A stretch of 64,000 nucleotides of DNA from Ralstonia sp. TCR112 (GCF_007997035.1 NZ_VOSS01000003.1:62001-126000), one strand, 5' to 3'. Shown: positions 1 through 10,496, numbered from the stretch's first letter. Made by a program: numbers and translations. The notes: generated by a model from the sequence alone, not told the origin.

Positions 1-1
1 G

Positions 2-547
2 GCGAAGTTCATCGCCGGCGAGTGCGCCATGCACACGGGTTCGTCGGCAGCGCTGGCGAACATCCGCAAGAACGCCAAGTTCAGCTTCAGCCCCGCACCG
101 CTGCCGTACGAAGCCGGCGTGCCTGGAGCCCCGCAGAACACCATCATCGGCGGCGCTTCGCTGTGGGTGATGGGCGGCCACAAGGCTGAGGAGTACAAGG
201 GCGTGGCGAAGTTCTTCACGTTCCTGTCGCGTCCCGAAGTGCAGGCCGACTGGCACCAGTCGACGGGTTATCTGCCTGTGACGCTGGAAGCGTATGAACT
301 GACGAAAAAGTCCGGCTACTACGACAAGAACCCGGGCGCCGATGTGGCCGTCAAGCAGATGATCGTCAAGACGACCGACAAGTCGCGCGGCATCCGTCTG
401 GGCAACTTCCCGCAGATTCGTCAGGTGATCGACGAAGAGCTGGAATCGGTCTGGGCCGGCAAGAAGACGCCGAAGGAAGCGCTGGACACGGCTGTGTCAC
501 GCGGCAACGAGCTGCTCGTCCGCTTCGAAAAGACCGTCAAGGAATAA
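2..547 (+). CDS. ugpB: sn-glycerol-3-phosphate ABC transporter substrate-binding protein UgpB (5' end missing)
   Basis: Periplasmic binding protein that delivers sn-glycerol-3-phosphate or glycerophosphodiesters to the UgpAEC importer. Only the C-terminal 181 residues are in the window; the frame is open from base 2, beginning with a stretch around FIAGECAM that is typical of UgpB, so the signal peptide and N-lobe lie upstream. The visible part has the Gly-rich [10 protein letters not shown] segment and the alpha-helical C-terminal lobe of family 1 solute-binding proteins. Two permeases, an ATPase and a glycerophosphodiesterase follow on the same strand, which supports the assignment over a generic sugar-binding protein. 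Confidence 0.93.
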   Translation, partial: AKFIAGECAMHTGSSAALANIRKNAKFSFSPAPLPYEAGVPGAPQNTIIGGASLWVMGGHKAEEYKGVAKFFTFLSRPEVQADWHQSTGYLPVTLEAYELTKKSGYYDKNPGADVAVKQMIVKTTDKSRGIRLGNFPQIRQVIDEELESVWAGKKTPKEALDTAVSRGNELLVRFEKTVKE

Positions 548-570
548 GCGCCGATTCAGCGCTCGTCTAA

Positions 571-613
571 ACCGCCGGCCTCGTGCGCTTGCACCGGCCG
601 GCGGTGCGTTTTT
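571..613 (+). terminator. Hairpin plus T-run between ugpB and ugpA
   Basis: Perfect 10-bp inverted repeat (ACCGCCGGCC at 571-580, GGCCGGCGGT at 596-605) followed within 3 nt by five T residues (609-613), ending 10 nt before the ugpA start. It looks like an intrinsic terminator inside the operon. Partial termination or 3'-end protection here would yield more binding protein than permease, a common pattern in ABC operons; that role is inference. Confidence 0.6.
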
Positions 614-623
614 GGAATGTCGC

Positions 624-1505
624 ATGGAAAAACGCGTCGTTTTTCGATCGCGCTGGCTGCCGTATGTGCTGGTGGCCCCGCAGATCGTCATCACTCTGGT
701 GTTCTTCTTCTGGCCGGCCGGGCAAGCGCTGTATCAGTCGCTGCTGCGCCAGGATGCTTTCGGCATCAACCTCGAATTCGTGGGGCTGGAGAACTTTCAC
801 GACCTCTTTGCTGATCCGACCTATCTCGGCTCGTTCCAGACCACAGCCGTGTTCGCCATTGGCGTCGCTCTGGTCGGTCTCGGCACTTCGCTGGCGCTGG
901 CGTACTTTGCCGACCGTGCGCTGCGTGGCGCCACGTTCTACAAGACCCTGCTGATCTGGCCGTACGCGATTGCGCCGGCCGTTGCGGGCGTGCTGTGGAG
1001 CTTCCTCTTCAACCCCTCGCTGGGCATCGTCTCGTTCGTGATCCGCAAGTTGGGCGTGGACTGGAACTTCGTGCTCAACGGCGGGCAGGCGCTGACGCTG
1101 GTGGTCATCATCGCGGCCTGGAAGCAGATCAGCTACAACTTCCTCTTCTTCCTGGCGGGTCTGCAAAGCATTCCGAAGTCGCTGATGGAAGCGGCGGCCA
1201 TTGACGGCGCCGGGCCGTGGAAGCGCTTCTGGTCGATCGTGTTCCCGCTGCTGTCGCCTACCACGTTTTTCCTGATGGTGGTGAACGTCGTGTACGCGTT
1301 CTTCGACACCTTCGCCATCATCGATTCGGTCACGCAGGGCGGGCCGTTCAAGGCGACGGAGACGCTCGTGTTCAAGGTCTACCAAGACGGCGTGCGCGGT
1401 CTCGATATCGGCGGATCGGCGGCGCAGTCGGTGATCCTCATGGGCCTGGTGATCGTGCTGACGATCGTCCAGTTCCGCTACGTCGAACGCAAAGTCCAAT
1501 ACTGA
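624..1505 (+). CDS. ugpA: sn-glycerol-3-phosphate ABC transporter permease UgpA
   Basis: Inner-membrane permease subunit, 293 aa, pairing with UgpE to form the translocation path. The N-terminus ([16 protein letters not shown]) leads into a first hydrophobic helix, and several further membrane segments follow. The EAAxxDGAGPW cytoplasmic loop that docks on the ATPase is visible around residue 190 ([12 protein letters not shown]). The ATG at 624 was chosen over a TTG at 612 because it matches the usual MalF-type N-terminus. The ribosome site is weak (GGAAT), so translation may depend partly on ugpB readthrough past the hairpin just upstream. Confidence 0.93.
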   Translation: MEKRVVFRSRWLPYVLVAPQIVITLVFFFWPAGQALYQSLLRQDAFGINLEFVGLENFHDLFADPTYLGSFQTTAVFAIGVALVGLGTSLALAYFADRALRGATFYKTLLIWPYAIAPAVAGVLWSFLFNPSLGIVSFVIRKLGVDWNFVLNGGQALTLVVIIAAWKQISYNFLFFLAGLQSIPKSLMEAAAIDGAGPWKRFWSIVFPLLSPTTFFLMVVNVVYAFFDTFAIIDSVTQGGPFKATETLVFKVYQDGVRGLDIGGSAAQSVILMGLVIVLTIVQFRYVERKVQY

Positions 1506-1523
1506 AAGGAGGGCAACCGCACC

Positions 1524-2372
1524 ATGATTGAACGCCGTCCGTTCCTGGACTTCCTCACCCACGTCGTGCTGATTCTCGGTGTGATCGTCGTGGCGTTTCC
1601 GGTGTATGTCGTGTTCGTCGCGTCGTCGTTGACGGCCGAAGACGTGCTGCAGGCCCCCATGACGCTGATCCCCGGTCCGCACCTCATCGAAAACTACCGC
1701 ACGGTGCTCACGTCGGGCATGGGCAATTCGGCCACGCCAGTCGGCACCATGCTCATGAACAGCCTGATCATGGCGTTGGGCATCTCGCTCGGGAAGATCG
1801 CGATTTCGATCATCTCGGCCTTCGCGATCGTCTATTTCAAGTTCCCGCTGCGCAAGACATTCTTCTGGCTCATCTTCGTCACGTTGATGCTGCCGGTGGA
1901 AGTGCGGATCCTGCCCACGTACAAGGTTGTGTCGGATCTTGGCATGCTGAACAGCTACGCGGGCCTGACGATTCCGATCATCGCGTCGGCCACGGCCACG
2001 TTCCTGTTCCGGCAGTTCTTCCTGACCATTCCCGATGAATTGGCGGAAGCCGCGCGCATCGATGGCGCGGGCCCGCTGAAGTTCTTCTGGGACGTGGTGC
2101 TGCCGCTTTCGCGCACCAGCATCGCGGCACTGTTCGTGATCCAGTTCATCTACGGCTGGAACCAGTACCTCTGGCCGCTGCTGATCACGACGGAAAAGAA
2201 CATGACCCCCATCGTGCTGGGCGTGACGCAAATGATCTCCCGCTCCGGCGATTCCGCCACCGACTGGAACCTGCTGATGGCCACCGTGATGCTGGCCATG
2301 CTGCCGCCCGCGGCAATCGTGATCGGCATGCAGCGGTGGTTCGTGAAGGGCCTCGTCGAAACCGAAAAGTAA
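1524..2372 (+). CDS. ugpE: sn-glycerol-3-phosphate ABC transporter permease UgpE
   Basis: Second inner-membrane permease of the Ugp importer, 282 aa, the usual length. It has the MalG-type architecture with an N-terminal membrane helix and the conserved EAA loop [16 protein letters not shown] in the second half. The ATG at 1524 follows a strong Shine-Dalgarno (AAAGGAGGG, 1505-1513). It lies 18 nt after ugpA and 10 nt before ugpC, consistent with a single transcript. Confidence 0.94.
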   Translation: MIERRPFLDFLTHVVLILGVIVVAFPVYVVFVASSLTAEDVLQAPMTLIPGPHLIENYRTVLTSGMGNSATPVGTMLMNSLIMALGISLGKIAISIISAFAIVYFKFPLRKTFFWLIFVTLMLPVEVRILPTYKVVSDLGMLNSYAGLTIPIIASATATFLFRQFFLTIPDELAEAARIDGAGPLKFFWDVVLPLSRTSIAALFVIQFIYGWNQYLWPLLITTEKNMTPIVLGVTQMISRSGDSATDWNLLMATVMLAMLPPAAIVIGMQRWFVKGLVETEK

Positions 2373-2382
2373 AAGAAGCAAG

Positions 2383-3480
2383 ATGGCAAAACTTTCGCTA
2401 CGCAACGTCCAGAAGCACTACGCCAACCTCCAGGTCGTGCACGGCATCGACATGGAAATCGGCGACGGGGAGTTCATCGTCATCGTCGGCCCGTCGGGCT
2501 GCGGCAAGTCCACGCTGCTGCGCATGGTGGCGGGCCTCGAACCCATTACCGGCGGCGAGGTTTGGATTGGCGACCGCGTCGTCAACGAACTCGAGCCGGC
2601 CGAGCGCGATATCGCGATGGTGTTCCAGAACTACGCCCTGTATCCGCACATGAGCGTGTTCGACAACATGGCCTACGGGCTGAAGATCCGCGGCTTGCCC
2701 AGGAGCGATATTCAAGCCCGTGTGGAGCAGGCCGCGGGCATTCTCGAACTGGGCAAGCTGCTGGATCGCAAGCCGCGCCAGCTCTCGGGCGGCCAACGCC
2801 AGCGTGTGGCCATGGGCCGCGCGATCGTGCGTGAGCCGGCCGTGTTCCTGTTCGATGAGCCGCTTTCCAACCTCGACGCCAAGCTGCGCGTGCAGATGCG
2901 CCTGGAACTGAAGGATCTGCATCGCCGTCTGCGCACCACGAGCCTGTACGTCACGCACGATCAGGTCGAAGCGATGACGCTGGCCGATCGCATGATGGTG
3001 CTCAACGGCGGCCGCGTTGAGCAGATCGGCACACCGCTTGAGGTGTATTCGCGTCCGGCCAGCACGTTCGTGGCCGGTTTCATCGGTTCGCCGCCGATGA
3101 ACCTCGTGCCCGTGTCGCGCCATGCCGGCGGCGGCACGCAGATTCGGGTAGACGGCGCGAAGGAGGGCGACGCTGCCGCCACGCTCGGCCACCTGCCGAT
3201 GGGTCTGCATCTGCCCGAGCGCGCGCTGATGGGTTTGCGCCCCGAGCACATCGAACCATGCTCCGCCGATCAGGCCATCGCCCTGATCGACGTGCGCGTG
3301 GTCGAGGCGCTCGGCGCGGACGCGTTCGCGTATGGCACGCTGGCCGGTCATCCGGTCGTGGTTCGTCTTGAGCCGCACGCCAGCGTAAAGGCTGGTGACA
3401 AGCTCCCGATCACCGCCTCGGCAGAACATCTGCACTGGTTCGACCCGCAAACCACGCGCCGCATCGAGGCCCTGGCATGA
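2383..3480 (+). CDS. ugpC: sn-glycerol-3-phosphate import ATP-binding protein UgpC
   Basis: ATPase subunit (365 aa) of the Ugp importer, MalK/UgpC subfamily. Walker [10 protein letters not shown] is at residues 36-44; the Q-loop ([13 protein letters not shown]), signature motif [14 protein letters not shown] and Walker B ([13 protein letters not shown]) follow in order. The roughly 120-residue C-terminal TOBE/regulatory domain includes the LRPEHIE motif usual in this subfamily. The start ATG is preceded by AAGAAGCAAG. The gene overlaps ugpQ by four bases (ATGA), indicating translational coupling. Confidence 0.95.
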   Translation: MAKLSLRNVQKHYANLQVVHGIDMEIGDGEFIVIVGPSGCGKSTLLRMVAGLEPITGGEVWIGDRVVNELEPAERDIAMVFQNYALYPHMSVFDNMAYGLKIRGLPRSDIQARVEQAAGILELGKLLDRKPRQLSGGQRQRVAMGRAIVREPAVFLFDEPLSNLDAKLRVQMRLELKDLHRRLRTTSLYVTHDQVEAMTLADRMMVLNGGRVEQIGTPLEVYSRPASTFVAGFIGSPPMNLVPVSRHAGGGTQIRVDGAKEGDAAATLGHLPMGLHLPERALMGLRPEHIEPCSADQAIALIDVRVVEALGADAFAYGTLAGHPVVVRLEPHASVKAGDKLPITASAEHLHWFDPQTTRRIEALA

Positions 3481-4229
3481 GCGGCGCGCGCGCTTTGCCG
3501 GCCTGGCCGTATCCGCGTGCGATTGCGCACCGCGGAGCGGGCAAGCTGGCGCCCGAGAACACGCTAGCCGCCTTCCGACATGGCGCTTCGTTCGGCTACC
3601 GCATGTTCGAGTTCGACGTGAAGCTGTCCGGTGACGGCGCATCGGTCCTGTTGCACGACGCCACGCTGGAGCGCACCACGAATGGTGCCGGCCGCCTCGA
3701 CGCGCTCACGCTTGCACAGATCGCGCAACTGGACGCCGGCAGTTGGCACAGCCCTGCCTACGCCGGCGAGCCTGTGCCCACGCTGGCAGCCATCGCGCGC
3801 TACCTGCGCGCCAACAACTTCCTCGCCAATATCGAGATCAAGCCGGTGCCTGGCGCGGAGTGGCGCACGGGCGCCGCTGTCGCGCTCGACGCCCGCACGC
3901 TGTGGGCCGGCGCCGAGGTGCCGCCGCTGCTGTCGTCGTTTTCCGAAGACGCGCTGGCAGCCGCGCGCGAGGCTGCGCCGGAATTGCCTCGCGCGTTGCT
4001 GCTCGACAAACTGCCTGCGGATTGGCTCGATCGCCTGCACGCTTTGGATTGTGTTGCCCTCGACGCCAATCATCGCGAACTGACACCGGAGATCATTGAC
4101 GAGGCACACGCCGCGGGGTTTCGCGTCTGCTGCTATACCGTCAACGACCTGGATCGCGCGCAGTGGCTCTGGGGCGCCGGGCTGGACGGCCTGATCACCG
4201 ACTGGGTCGACCGTATTTCGCCCGCCTGA
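3477..4229 (+). CDS. ugpQ: Glycerophosphodiester phosphodiesterase UgpQ
   Basis: Cytosolic enzyme (250 aa) that hydrolyses glycerophosphodiesters entering through Ugp to sn-glycerol-3-phosphate and an alcohol. GDPD family motifs are clear: [14 protein letters not shown] near residue 18, [11 protein letters not shown] with metal-binding acidic residues, and [13 protein letters not shown] with the catalytic His. The C-terminal [26 protein letters not shown] segment is also family-typical. It begins inside the ugpC stop codon, so it closes the ugp operon. Confidence 0.95.
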   Translation: MSGARALPAWPYPRAIAHRGAGKLAPENTLAAFRHGASFGYRMFEFDVKLSGDGASVLLHDATLERTTNGAGRLDALTLAQIAQLDAGSWHSPAYAGEPVPTLAAIARYLRANNFLANIEIKPVPGAEWRTGAAVALDARTLWAGAEVPPLLSSFSEDALAAAREAAPELPRALLLDKLPADWLDRLHALDCVALDANHRELTPEIIDEAHAAGFRVCCYTVNDLDRAQWLWGAGLDGLITDWVDRISPA

Positions 4230-4246
4230 ATGTGATGGAAGCATGG

Positions 4247-4286
4247 CTTTGACGTGGCATAACAACGGTCCTTTGTCACGTCAAAG
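4247..4286. repeat. 10-bp perfect inverted repeat upstream of sucA
   Basis: CTTTGACGTG (4247-4256) and CACGTCAAAG (4277-4286) are exact reverse complements separated by 20 nt. No T-run follows, so it is a poor terminator for ugpQ. It sits just upstream of the extended -10 motif proposed for sucA, so an operator for an unknown dimeric regulator is an alternative. Confidence 0.5.
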
Positions 4287-4309
4287 AATCGGAATATTGC
4301 TTATAAACA

Positions 4310-4318
4310 TGCTATGCT
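4310..4318 (+). promoter_or_regulatory. Putative extended -10 promoter of the suc operon
   Basis: TGCTATGCT (TGn plus TATGCT) at 4310-4318 in a locally AT-rich stretch; no good -35 hexamer at the expected distance. It would give a leader of about 195 nt before sucA. The rest of the 4230-4520 gap holds the inverted repeat above and no credible gene. Confidence 0.35.
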
Positions 4319-4520
4319 TCCCCTCCGTGAAGACTTAGGTCCTTCCCGCACAACTTGTCTGTAAAAGCTGTCTCGGTACCTCCTTTCTGCCTTGCGCGAT
4401 CCGGTCCGACCAGGTGATTTCAGGCGATTTAGTTTGCGATCCGCTAACCGGTCAAGCCGTGTCGCGGAAGGTTGATGAACCCGCTGAACTCCGGCAGACC
4501 CGGAGAAAAGTGAGCGCCCC

Positions 4521-7384
4521 ATGACAGAGCTGTATAAGCAGTACCTGGACACTTCGTACCTGTCCGGCGGTAACGCCGCCTACGTTGAAGATCAGTACGA
4601 AGCGTATCTTCAAGATCCCACGTCCGTTAGCGAGGCACTGCGCGCGTACTTCGATGCGCTGCAGAACGTCCCTGCCGTCGACGGTTCCAACGCCCGGGAT
4701 ATCCCCCACGCCCCCATCGTCACCTCGTTCGCTGAGCGCGCCAAGCATGGCCCGATCAGGACGATCGTCGCGTCTGCCGATTCCGACATGGGTCGCAAGC
4801 GCGTGGCGGCAACGCAGCTGATTGCCGCGTACCGCAACGTGGGCCTGCGTTGGGCCGATCTTGATCCGCTCAAGCGTCAGGAGCGCCCCCCGGTTCCGGA
4901 TCTGGACCCGGCTTTCTACGGCTTCACCGAAGCGACCAGGACATCGTTTTCAACGCCAGCAATACGTATTTCGGCAAGGAATCGATGAGCCTGCGCGAGC
5001 TGCTCAACAACCTGCGCGAAACGTACTGCGGTTCGATCGGCGCGGAATTCATGTACATCAGCGACCAGGCACAGAAGCGCTGGTGGCAAGAGCGTCTGGA
5101 AACCATTCGCTCCAAGCCGACGTTCTCGGCTGAAAAGAAGAAGCACATCCTGGAACGCCTGACGGCCGCTGAAGGCCTCGAGCGCTTCCTGCATACGAAG
5201 TACGTCGGTCAGAAGCGTTTCTCGCTGGAAGGCGGCGAGAGCTTCATCGCGGCCATGGACGAACTGATCCAGCATTCCGGCGCCAAGGGCGTGCAGGAAA
5301 TCGTGATCGGCATGGCCCACCGCGGCCGTCTGAACGTGCTGGTCAACACGCTGGGCAAGATGCCGGCGGACCTGTTTGCCGAATTCGAAGGCAAGCACGT
5401 GGACGACCTGCCGGCCGGCGACGTGAAGTACCACAAGGGCTTCTCGAGCGACGTGACGACCCCGGGTGGCCCCGTCCACCTGTCGCTGGCGTTCAACCCG
5501 TCGCACCTGGAAATTGTCAACCCGGTCGTGGAAGGCTCGGTCAAGGCACGTCAGGAGCGTCGCGGTGACAAGCACGGCGCGCAAGTGCTGGCTGTGCAGG
5601 TGCACGGCGATGCGGCCTTCGCAGGCCAGGGCGTTGTGATGGAAACGCTGAACCTCGCGCAAACGCGTGGTTACGGCACGGGCGGCACGATCCACATCGT
5701 CATCAACAACCAGATCGGTTTCACGACGTCGGACCCGCGCGACTCGCGCTCAACGCTGTATTGCACCGACGTGGTCAAGATGATCGAAGCGCCGGTCCTG
5801 CACGTCAACGGCGACGATCCGGAAGCCGTCGTGCTGGCCATGCAACTGGCCGTGGACTTCCGTACCGAGTTCCAGAAGGACATCGCGGTCGACATCATCT
5901 GCTTCCGCAAGCTCGGCCACAACGAGCAGGATACGCCGGCGATGACGCAGCCGCTGATGTACAAGAAGATCGGCACGCACCCCGGCACGCGCAAGCTCTA
6001 TGCCGACAAGCTGGTCACGCAAAACACGCTGAAGGCCGAAGAGCCGGACGCCCTGGTGCAGGAATTCCGCGCCGCCATGGACGCGGGCAAGCACACGGTC
6101 GACCCGGTCCTGTCGAACTTCAAGAACAAGTTCGCAGTGGATTGGCTGCCGTTCCTGAACCGCAAGTGGACGGATGCTGCGGATACTGCTGTGCCGATGG
6201 CCGAACTCAAGCGTCTGGCCGAGCGCATCACCGCCATCCCCGATCACTTCAAGCTGCACCCGCTGGTTGAGAACGTCGTCAACAACCGCGCCAAGATGGG
6301 CAAGGGCGAGCTGCCGCTGGACTGGGGCATGGGCGAGCACCTGGCCTTCGCATCGCTGGTGGCGTCGGGCTACCCGGTGCGCATCACCGGTCAGGATGCC
6401 GGCCGTGGCACGTTCACGCACCGCCACGCCGTGCTGCACGATCAGAACCGCGAGCGTTGGGACGCCGGCAGCTACGTCCCGCTGCAGAACGTGTCGGAGA
6501 GCCAAGCTCCCTTTACGGTGATCGACTCGGTGCTGTCGGAAGAAGCCGTGATGGGCTTCGAGTACGGTTACTCGTCGGCCGAGCCGAACACCCTGGTGAT
6601 CTGGGAAGCCCAGTTCGGCGACTTTGCCAACGGTGCGCAGGTCGTGATCGACCAGTTCATCTCGTCGGGCGAAGTGAAGTGGGGCCGCGCCTCGGGTCTG
6701 ACGCTGATGCTGCCGCACGGCTACGAAGGTCAAGGTCCGGAGCACAGCTCGGCACGCCTGGAGCGCTACCTGCAGCTCTGCGCAGACCACAACATGCAAG
6801 TCGTGCAGCCGACCACGCCGGCACAGATCTTCCACCTGCTGCGTCGCCAGATGATCCGGATGTTCCGCAAGCCGCTGATCATCCTGACGCCGAAGTCGCT
6901 GCTGCGCAGCAAGGACGCTGTGTCGCCGCTGTCGGATCTGGCCAAGGGCCATTTCGAAACGGTGATCGCCGATACGACCGAAGATCTGAACGCCGCCAAG
7001 GTCAAGCGCGTCGTGGCCTGCTCGGGCAAGGTCTACTACGACCTGGTTAACGCCCGCAAGGAACGTGGCCTGACCGACACGGCCATCATCCGTGTGGAGC
7101 AGCTCTATCCGTTCCCGCACAAGGCGTTCGCAGCCGAGCTGAAGAAGTATCCGAACCTCGCTGAAGTGGTGTGGTGCCAGGACGAGCCGCAGAACCAGGG
7201 TGCCTGGTTCTTCGTGCAGCACTACATTCTCGAGAACATGACCGAGGGTCAGAAGCTGGGCTACGCAGGCCGTCCGGCATCGGCATCGCCGGCCGTGGGC
7301 TACTACGCAAAGCACAACGAGCAGCAGAAGGCGCTGATCGATGCCGCATTTAGCAAGCTCAAGGGCTTCGTGCTGAACAAGTAA
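4521..7384 (+). CDS. sucA: 2-oxoglutarate dehydrogenase E1 component SucA (frameshifted as read)
   Basis: Thiamine-diphosphate-dependent E1 of the 2-oxoglutarate dehydrogenase complex (TCA cycle). As read, the frame starting at ATG 4521 goes off at about 4934, and the rest continues in another frame from about 4940 to 7384. Restoring one G (GCGACCAG to GCGGACCAG) gives a continuous protein of about 954 aa, close to the family length (E. coli 933). Family motifs lie downstream: HRGRLNVLVN, GHNEQDTPAMTQPLMY, and the pyrimidine-binding segment EYGYSSAEPNTLVIWEAQFGDF. The N-terminal 40 residues (DTSYLSGGNAAYVEDQYEAYL) match the E2-binding region. sucB and lpdA follow. The frameshift is probably a sequencing error, though a real pseudogene cannot be excluded from sequence alone. 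Confidence 0.92.
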
Positions 7385-7398
7385 GCGACCTCTGTACC

Positions 7399-7424
7399 AA
7401 GGCGGCAGCTTCGGCTGTCGCCTT
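7399..7424 (+). other. Stable UUCG-loop hairpin between sucA and sucB
   Basis: AAGGCGGCAGC (7399-7409), TTCG loop, GCTGTCGCCTT (7414-7424): an 11-bp stem with one G-T wobble and a UUCG tetraloop, starting 15 nt after the sucA stop. There is no T-run, so it is more likely a 3'-end stabiliser or processing site than a terminator. Confidence 0.5.
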
Positions 7425-7518
7425 GACGCATCTTCGCTCCCGAATTCCACCGTATATCGAATTAGCGCGGCTCCCGCACAAGAGGAGCACGCGCACATGA
7501 ATCCAAGGAACCACCGAA

Positions 7519-8772
7519 ATGGCTATCGTTGAAGTCAAGGTCCCGCAGTTTTCCGAGTCCGTTGAAGAAGGCACGCTGATCTCCTGGAAGAAGAAGCCGG
7601 GCGAAGCCGTGGCCCAGGACGAAATCCTGATCGAAGTCGAGACCGACAAGGTCGTGCTGGAAGTGCCGGCCCCGTCGGCTGGCGTGCTGGCTGAAGTGCT
7701 GGTGGCGGACGGCGCAACCGTGACGTCGGAACAACTGCTGGCCAAGATCGACACCGAAGGCAAGGCAGGCGCCGCTGCTCCGGCCGCTGCTGCACCGGCT
7801 CCCGCAGCTGCTGCACCGGCACCGGCTGCTGCCGCTCCGGCGGCCGCTGCAGCAGGTGGCGTGGCCATGCCGTCGGCCGCCAAGCTGATGGCTGAGAACA
7901 ACCTGTCGGCTGGCCAAGTCGCTGGCACGGGCCGCGATGGCCGCATCACCAAGGGTGACGTGCTGGGTGCCGTCGCTGGTGGTGCCAAGCCGGCTGCTGC
8001 TGCCGCTCCGCAGGCCGCACGTCCGGCGCTGCAGCAAGTGGCTGCACCGGTGGACTTCGCCGCCCTGGGCGACCGCCCGGAAGAGCGCGTGCCGATGAGC
8101 CGCCTGCGTGCCCGTATCGCCGAGCGCCTGGTGCAGTCGCAATCGACCAACGCCATCCTCACCACCTTCAACGAAGTCAACATGAAGCCGGTGATGGACT
8201 TGCGCGCCAAGTTCAAGGACCAGTTCGAGAAGACCCACGGCGTGAAGCTGGGCTTCATGTCGTTCTTCGTGAAGGCGGCTGTCCACGCGCTGAAGAAGTA
8301 CCCGGTCATCAACGCATCGGTTGACGGCAACGACATCGTCTACCACGGCTACTTCGACATCGGTATCGCTGTCGGCTCGCCGCGTGGCCTGGTGGTGCCC
8401 ATCCTGCGCAATGCCGACCAGATGAGCCTGGCCGATATCGAGAAGAAGATTGCCGAATTCGGCCAAAAGGCCAAGGACGGCAAGCTGACGCTGGACGACC
8501 TGACTGGCGGCACGTTCTCGATCTCGAACGGCGGCACGTTCGGCTCGATGCTGTCGACCCCGATCATCAACCCGCCGCAATCGGCCATCCTTGGCGTGCA
8601 CGCCACCAAGGATCGTGCCGTGGTGGAAAACGGCCAAGTCGTGGTTCGCCCGATGAACTACCTGGCTATGTCTTATGACCACCGCATCATCGACGGCCGC
8701 GAAGCCGTGCTGGGCCTGGTGGCGATGAAGGAAGCGCTGGAAGACCCGGCCCGCCTGCTGCTGGATCTGTAA
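7519..8772 (+). CDS. sucB: Dihydrolipoyllysine-residue succinyltransferase (E2 of 2-oxoglutarate dehydrogenase)
   Basis: E2 core of the 2-oxoglutarate dehydrogenase complex, 417 aa. It transfers the succinyl group from E1 to CoA. The N-terminal lipoyl domain (residues 1-80) carries the lipoylated Lys44 in ETDKVVLEV. An Ala/Pro-rich flexible linker follows (about 90-120), then a peripheral-subunit-binding domain ([21 protein letters not shown], about 125-160), a second Ala-rich linker and the catalytic domain. The active-site motif SYDHRIIDG with its His and Asp is near the C-terminus. The gene is placed between sucA and lpdA in the standard order. Confidence 0.96.
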   Translation: MAIVEVKVPQFSESVEEGTLISWKKKPGEAVAQDEILIEVETDKVVLEVPAPSAGVLAEVLVADGATVTSEQLLAKIDTEGKAGAAAPAAAAPAPAAAAPAPAAAAPAAAAAGGVAMPSAAKLMAENNLSAGQVAGTGRDGRITKGDVLGAVAGGAKPAAAAAPQAARPALQQVAAPVDFAALGDRPEERVPMSRLRARIAERLVQSQSTNAILTTFNEVNMKPVMDLRAKFKDQFEKTHGVKLGFMSFFVKAAVHALKKYPVINASVDGNDIVYHGYFDIGIAVGSPRGLVVPILRNADQMSLADIEKKIAEFGQKAKDGKLTLDDLTGGTFSISNGGTFGSMLSTPIINPPQSAILGVHATKDRAVVENGQVVVRPMNYLAMSYDHRIIDGREAVLGLVAMKEALEDPARLLLDL

Positions 8773-8821
8773 ACCTGCCTACGGTCCTACTGCACGCCCC
8801 GATCTTGACCTTGCGATGCCC

Positions 8822-8839
8822 GCCGTACCCATGTACGGC
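8822..8839 (+). repeat. Short hairpin in the sucB-lpdA gap
   Basis: GCCGTAC (8822-8828), loop CCAT, GTACGGC (8833-8839). Perfect 7-bp stem without a T-run. Function unknown. Confidence 0.4.
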
Positions 8840-8919
8840 TGCCGATTCTGGCAAATTCGTCAGGCCAACCTCGGGCCGCTCGCTACGGACCGTGAACAGG
8901 TTTAAACCGACTGTTGTCG

Positions 8920-8937
8920 TTCCCGCCTGAGCGGGAA
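8920..8937 (+). repeat. Hairpin just upstream of lpdA
   Basis: TTCCCGC (8920-8926), loop CTGA, GCGGGAA (8931-8937); perfect 7-bp stem 21 nt before the lpdA start and immediately upstream of its ribosome site. It could influence translation or be a copy of a short dispersed repeat; neither can be tested in this window. Confidence 0.4.
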
Positions 8938-8958
8938 GACGGACTAAAGGATTTCTCC

Positions 8959-10395
8959 ATGAGCAAAGAATTTGACGTGCTGGTGATCGGCGCCGGCCCC
9001 GGCGGTTACATCGCCGCCATCCGCGCTGGTCAGCTGGGCCTGAACGTGGCCTGCTGCGAAGACAACCCCTATGACGATCCGAAGGGCGAGCCGCGCCTGG
9101 GCGGCACCTGCCTGAACGTCGGCTGCATTCCGTCGAAGGCGCTGCTGGCCTCGTCGGAAGAGTTCGAGAACGTGAACCACCACCTGGCCGACCACGGCAT
9201 CACGGTGGATGGCGTCAAGGTCGACGTGGCCAAGATGCTCAAGCGCAAGGACGACATCGTCGGCAAGATGACGAAGGGCATCGAATTCCTGTTCCGCAAG
9301 AACAAGGTGACGCTGCTCAAGGGCCACGGCAAGTTCGTCGGCAAGACCGATGCCGGCTATCAGGTCGAGATCGCAGGCAAGGCCGGCGCGGAAGTCGTGA
9401 CCGCCAAGCACGTGATCATCGCCACCGGCTCGAAGGCCCGCCATCTGCCGGGCGTGAAGGTCGACAACGTGACCATTGCCGACAACGAAGGCGCACTGAA
9501 GTTTGGCGAAGTGCCGAAGAAGCTGGGCGTAATCGGCGCTGGCGTGATCGGCCTGGAGCTGGGCTCGGTGTGGCGCCGTCTGGGTGCAGAAGTGACGATC
9601 CTCGAAGCGCTGCCGAGCTTCCTCGGCGCGGCTGACGAATCGGTTGCCAAGGAAGCCAACAAGCTGCTGACCAAGCAGGGCCTGAAGATCAACGTCGGCG
9701 TGAAGGTCGGCGAGATCGAATCGTCGGCCAAGGGCGTGAAGGTCAACTACACCGACGCTGCCGGCGCTGCGCAAGTGCTGGAGTGCGACAAGCTGATCGT
9801 GTCGATCGGCCGCGTGCCGAACACCGACAACCTGGGCCTGGAAGCGATCGGCCTGGCGGCGGATCAGCGTGGCTTTATCGAAGTGGACGAGCACTGCGCG
9901 ACGAAGCTGCCGAACCTGTGGGCGATCGGTGACGTGGTGCGCGGCCCGATGCTGGCGCACAAGGCAGAAGACGAAGGCGTGGCCGTGGCCGAGCGCATCG
10001 TCGGCCAGAAGCCGCACATCGACTACAACTGCATTCCGTGGGTCATCTACACCTACCCGGAAATTGCATGGGTCGGCAAGACGGAGCAGCAGCTCAAGGC
10101 CGAGGGCCGCGAGATCAAGGCTGGCCAGTTCCCGTTCATGGCGAACGGCCGCGCGCTGGGCATGGGCGCTTCCGACGGTTTCGTGAAGGTCATCGCCGAT
10201 GCGAAGACCGATGAAATCCTGGGCGTGCACATCGTCGCAGCCAACGCCTCGGACCTGGTTGCCGAAGCCGTGGTGGCGATGGAGTTCAAGGCTGCAGCCG
10301 AAGACATCGGCCGCATCTGCCATCCGCACCCGTCGATGTCGGAAGTGATGCGCGAAGCTGCGCTGGCCGTCGACAAGCGTCAGCTCAATATGTAA
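8959..10395 (+). CDS. lpdA: Dihydrolipoyl dehydrogenase (E3)
   Basis: FAD-dependent E3 of the 2-oxoglutarate dehydrogenase complex, 478 aa, reoxidising dihydrolipoamide with NAD+. The FAD-binding GAGPGG is at residues 11-16, the redox-active disulfide is in [15 protein letters not shown] (about 55-70), the NAD-binding [13 protein letters not shown] is in the middle, and the interface catalytic pair is in [10 protein letters not shown] near the C-terminus. ATG 8959 follows AAAGGA and gives the canonical N-terminus [16 protein letters not shown]; an upstream extension to 8914 has no support. Third gene of the suc set, separated from sucB by 186 nt with two hairpins. Confidence 0.96.
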   Translation: MSKEFDVLVIGAGPGGYIAAIRAGQLGLNVACCEDNPYDDPKGEPRLGGTCLNVGCIPSKALLASSEEFENVNHHLADHGITVDGVKVDVAKMLKRKDDIVGKMTKGIEFLFRKNKVTLLKGHGKFVGKTDAGYQVEIAGKAGAEVVTAKHVIIATGSKARHLPGVKVDNVTIADNEGALKFGEVPKKLGVIGAGVIGLELGSVWRRLGAEVTILEALPSFLGAADESVAKEANKLLTKQGLKINVGVKVGEIESSAKGVKVNYTDAAGAAQVLECDKLIVSIGRVPNTDNLGLEAIGLAADQRGFIEVDEHCATKLPNLWAIGDVVRGPMLAHKAEDEGVAVAERIVGQKPHIDYNCIPWVIYTYPEIAWVGKTEQQLKAEGREIKAGQFPFMANGRALGMGASDGFVKVIADAKTDEILGVHIVAANASDLVAEAVVAMEFKAAAEDIGRICHPHPSMSEVMREAALAVDKRQLNM

Positions 10396-10417
10396 ATCGC
10401 AAGCCGCAAGGCAAGCA

Positions 10418-10453
10418 CGATGCCCGGTGAATCCACAAGATTGCCGGGCATCG
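10418..10453 (+). terminator. Hairpin after lpdA
   Basis: Perfect 10-bp inverted repeat CGATGCCCGG (10418-10427) and CCGGGCATCG (10444-10453) with a 16-nt loop, 22 nt after the lpdA stop. The downstream T content is poor (CCATTTGG), so termination may be weak; zapE starts 43 nt later. Confidence 0.45.
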
Positions 10454-10496
10454 GTCCATTTGGGCCCGCAAACGGCGCCCCAAGCAGATCAAGCAG

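Noticed and set aside
567-2405. 612-codon open frame on the minus strand across ugpA/ugpE
   Set aside because: His/Asp/Arg-rich composition with no family motifs; it is the antisense shadow of two clear permease genes in GC-rich DNA.
7770-8045. Repetitive GCTGCTGCACCGGC-like tract
   Set aside because: It encodes the Ala/Pro linkers of SucB; it is protein low complexity, not a CRISPR array or regulatory repeat.
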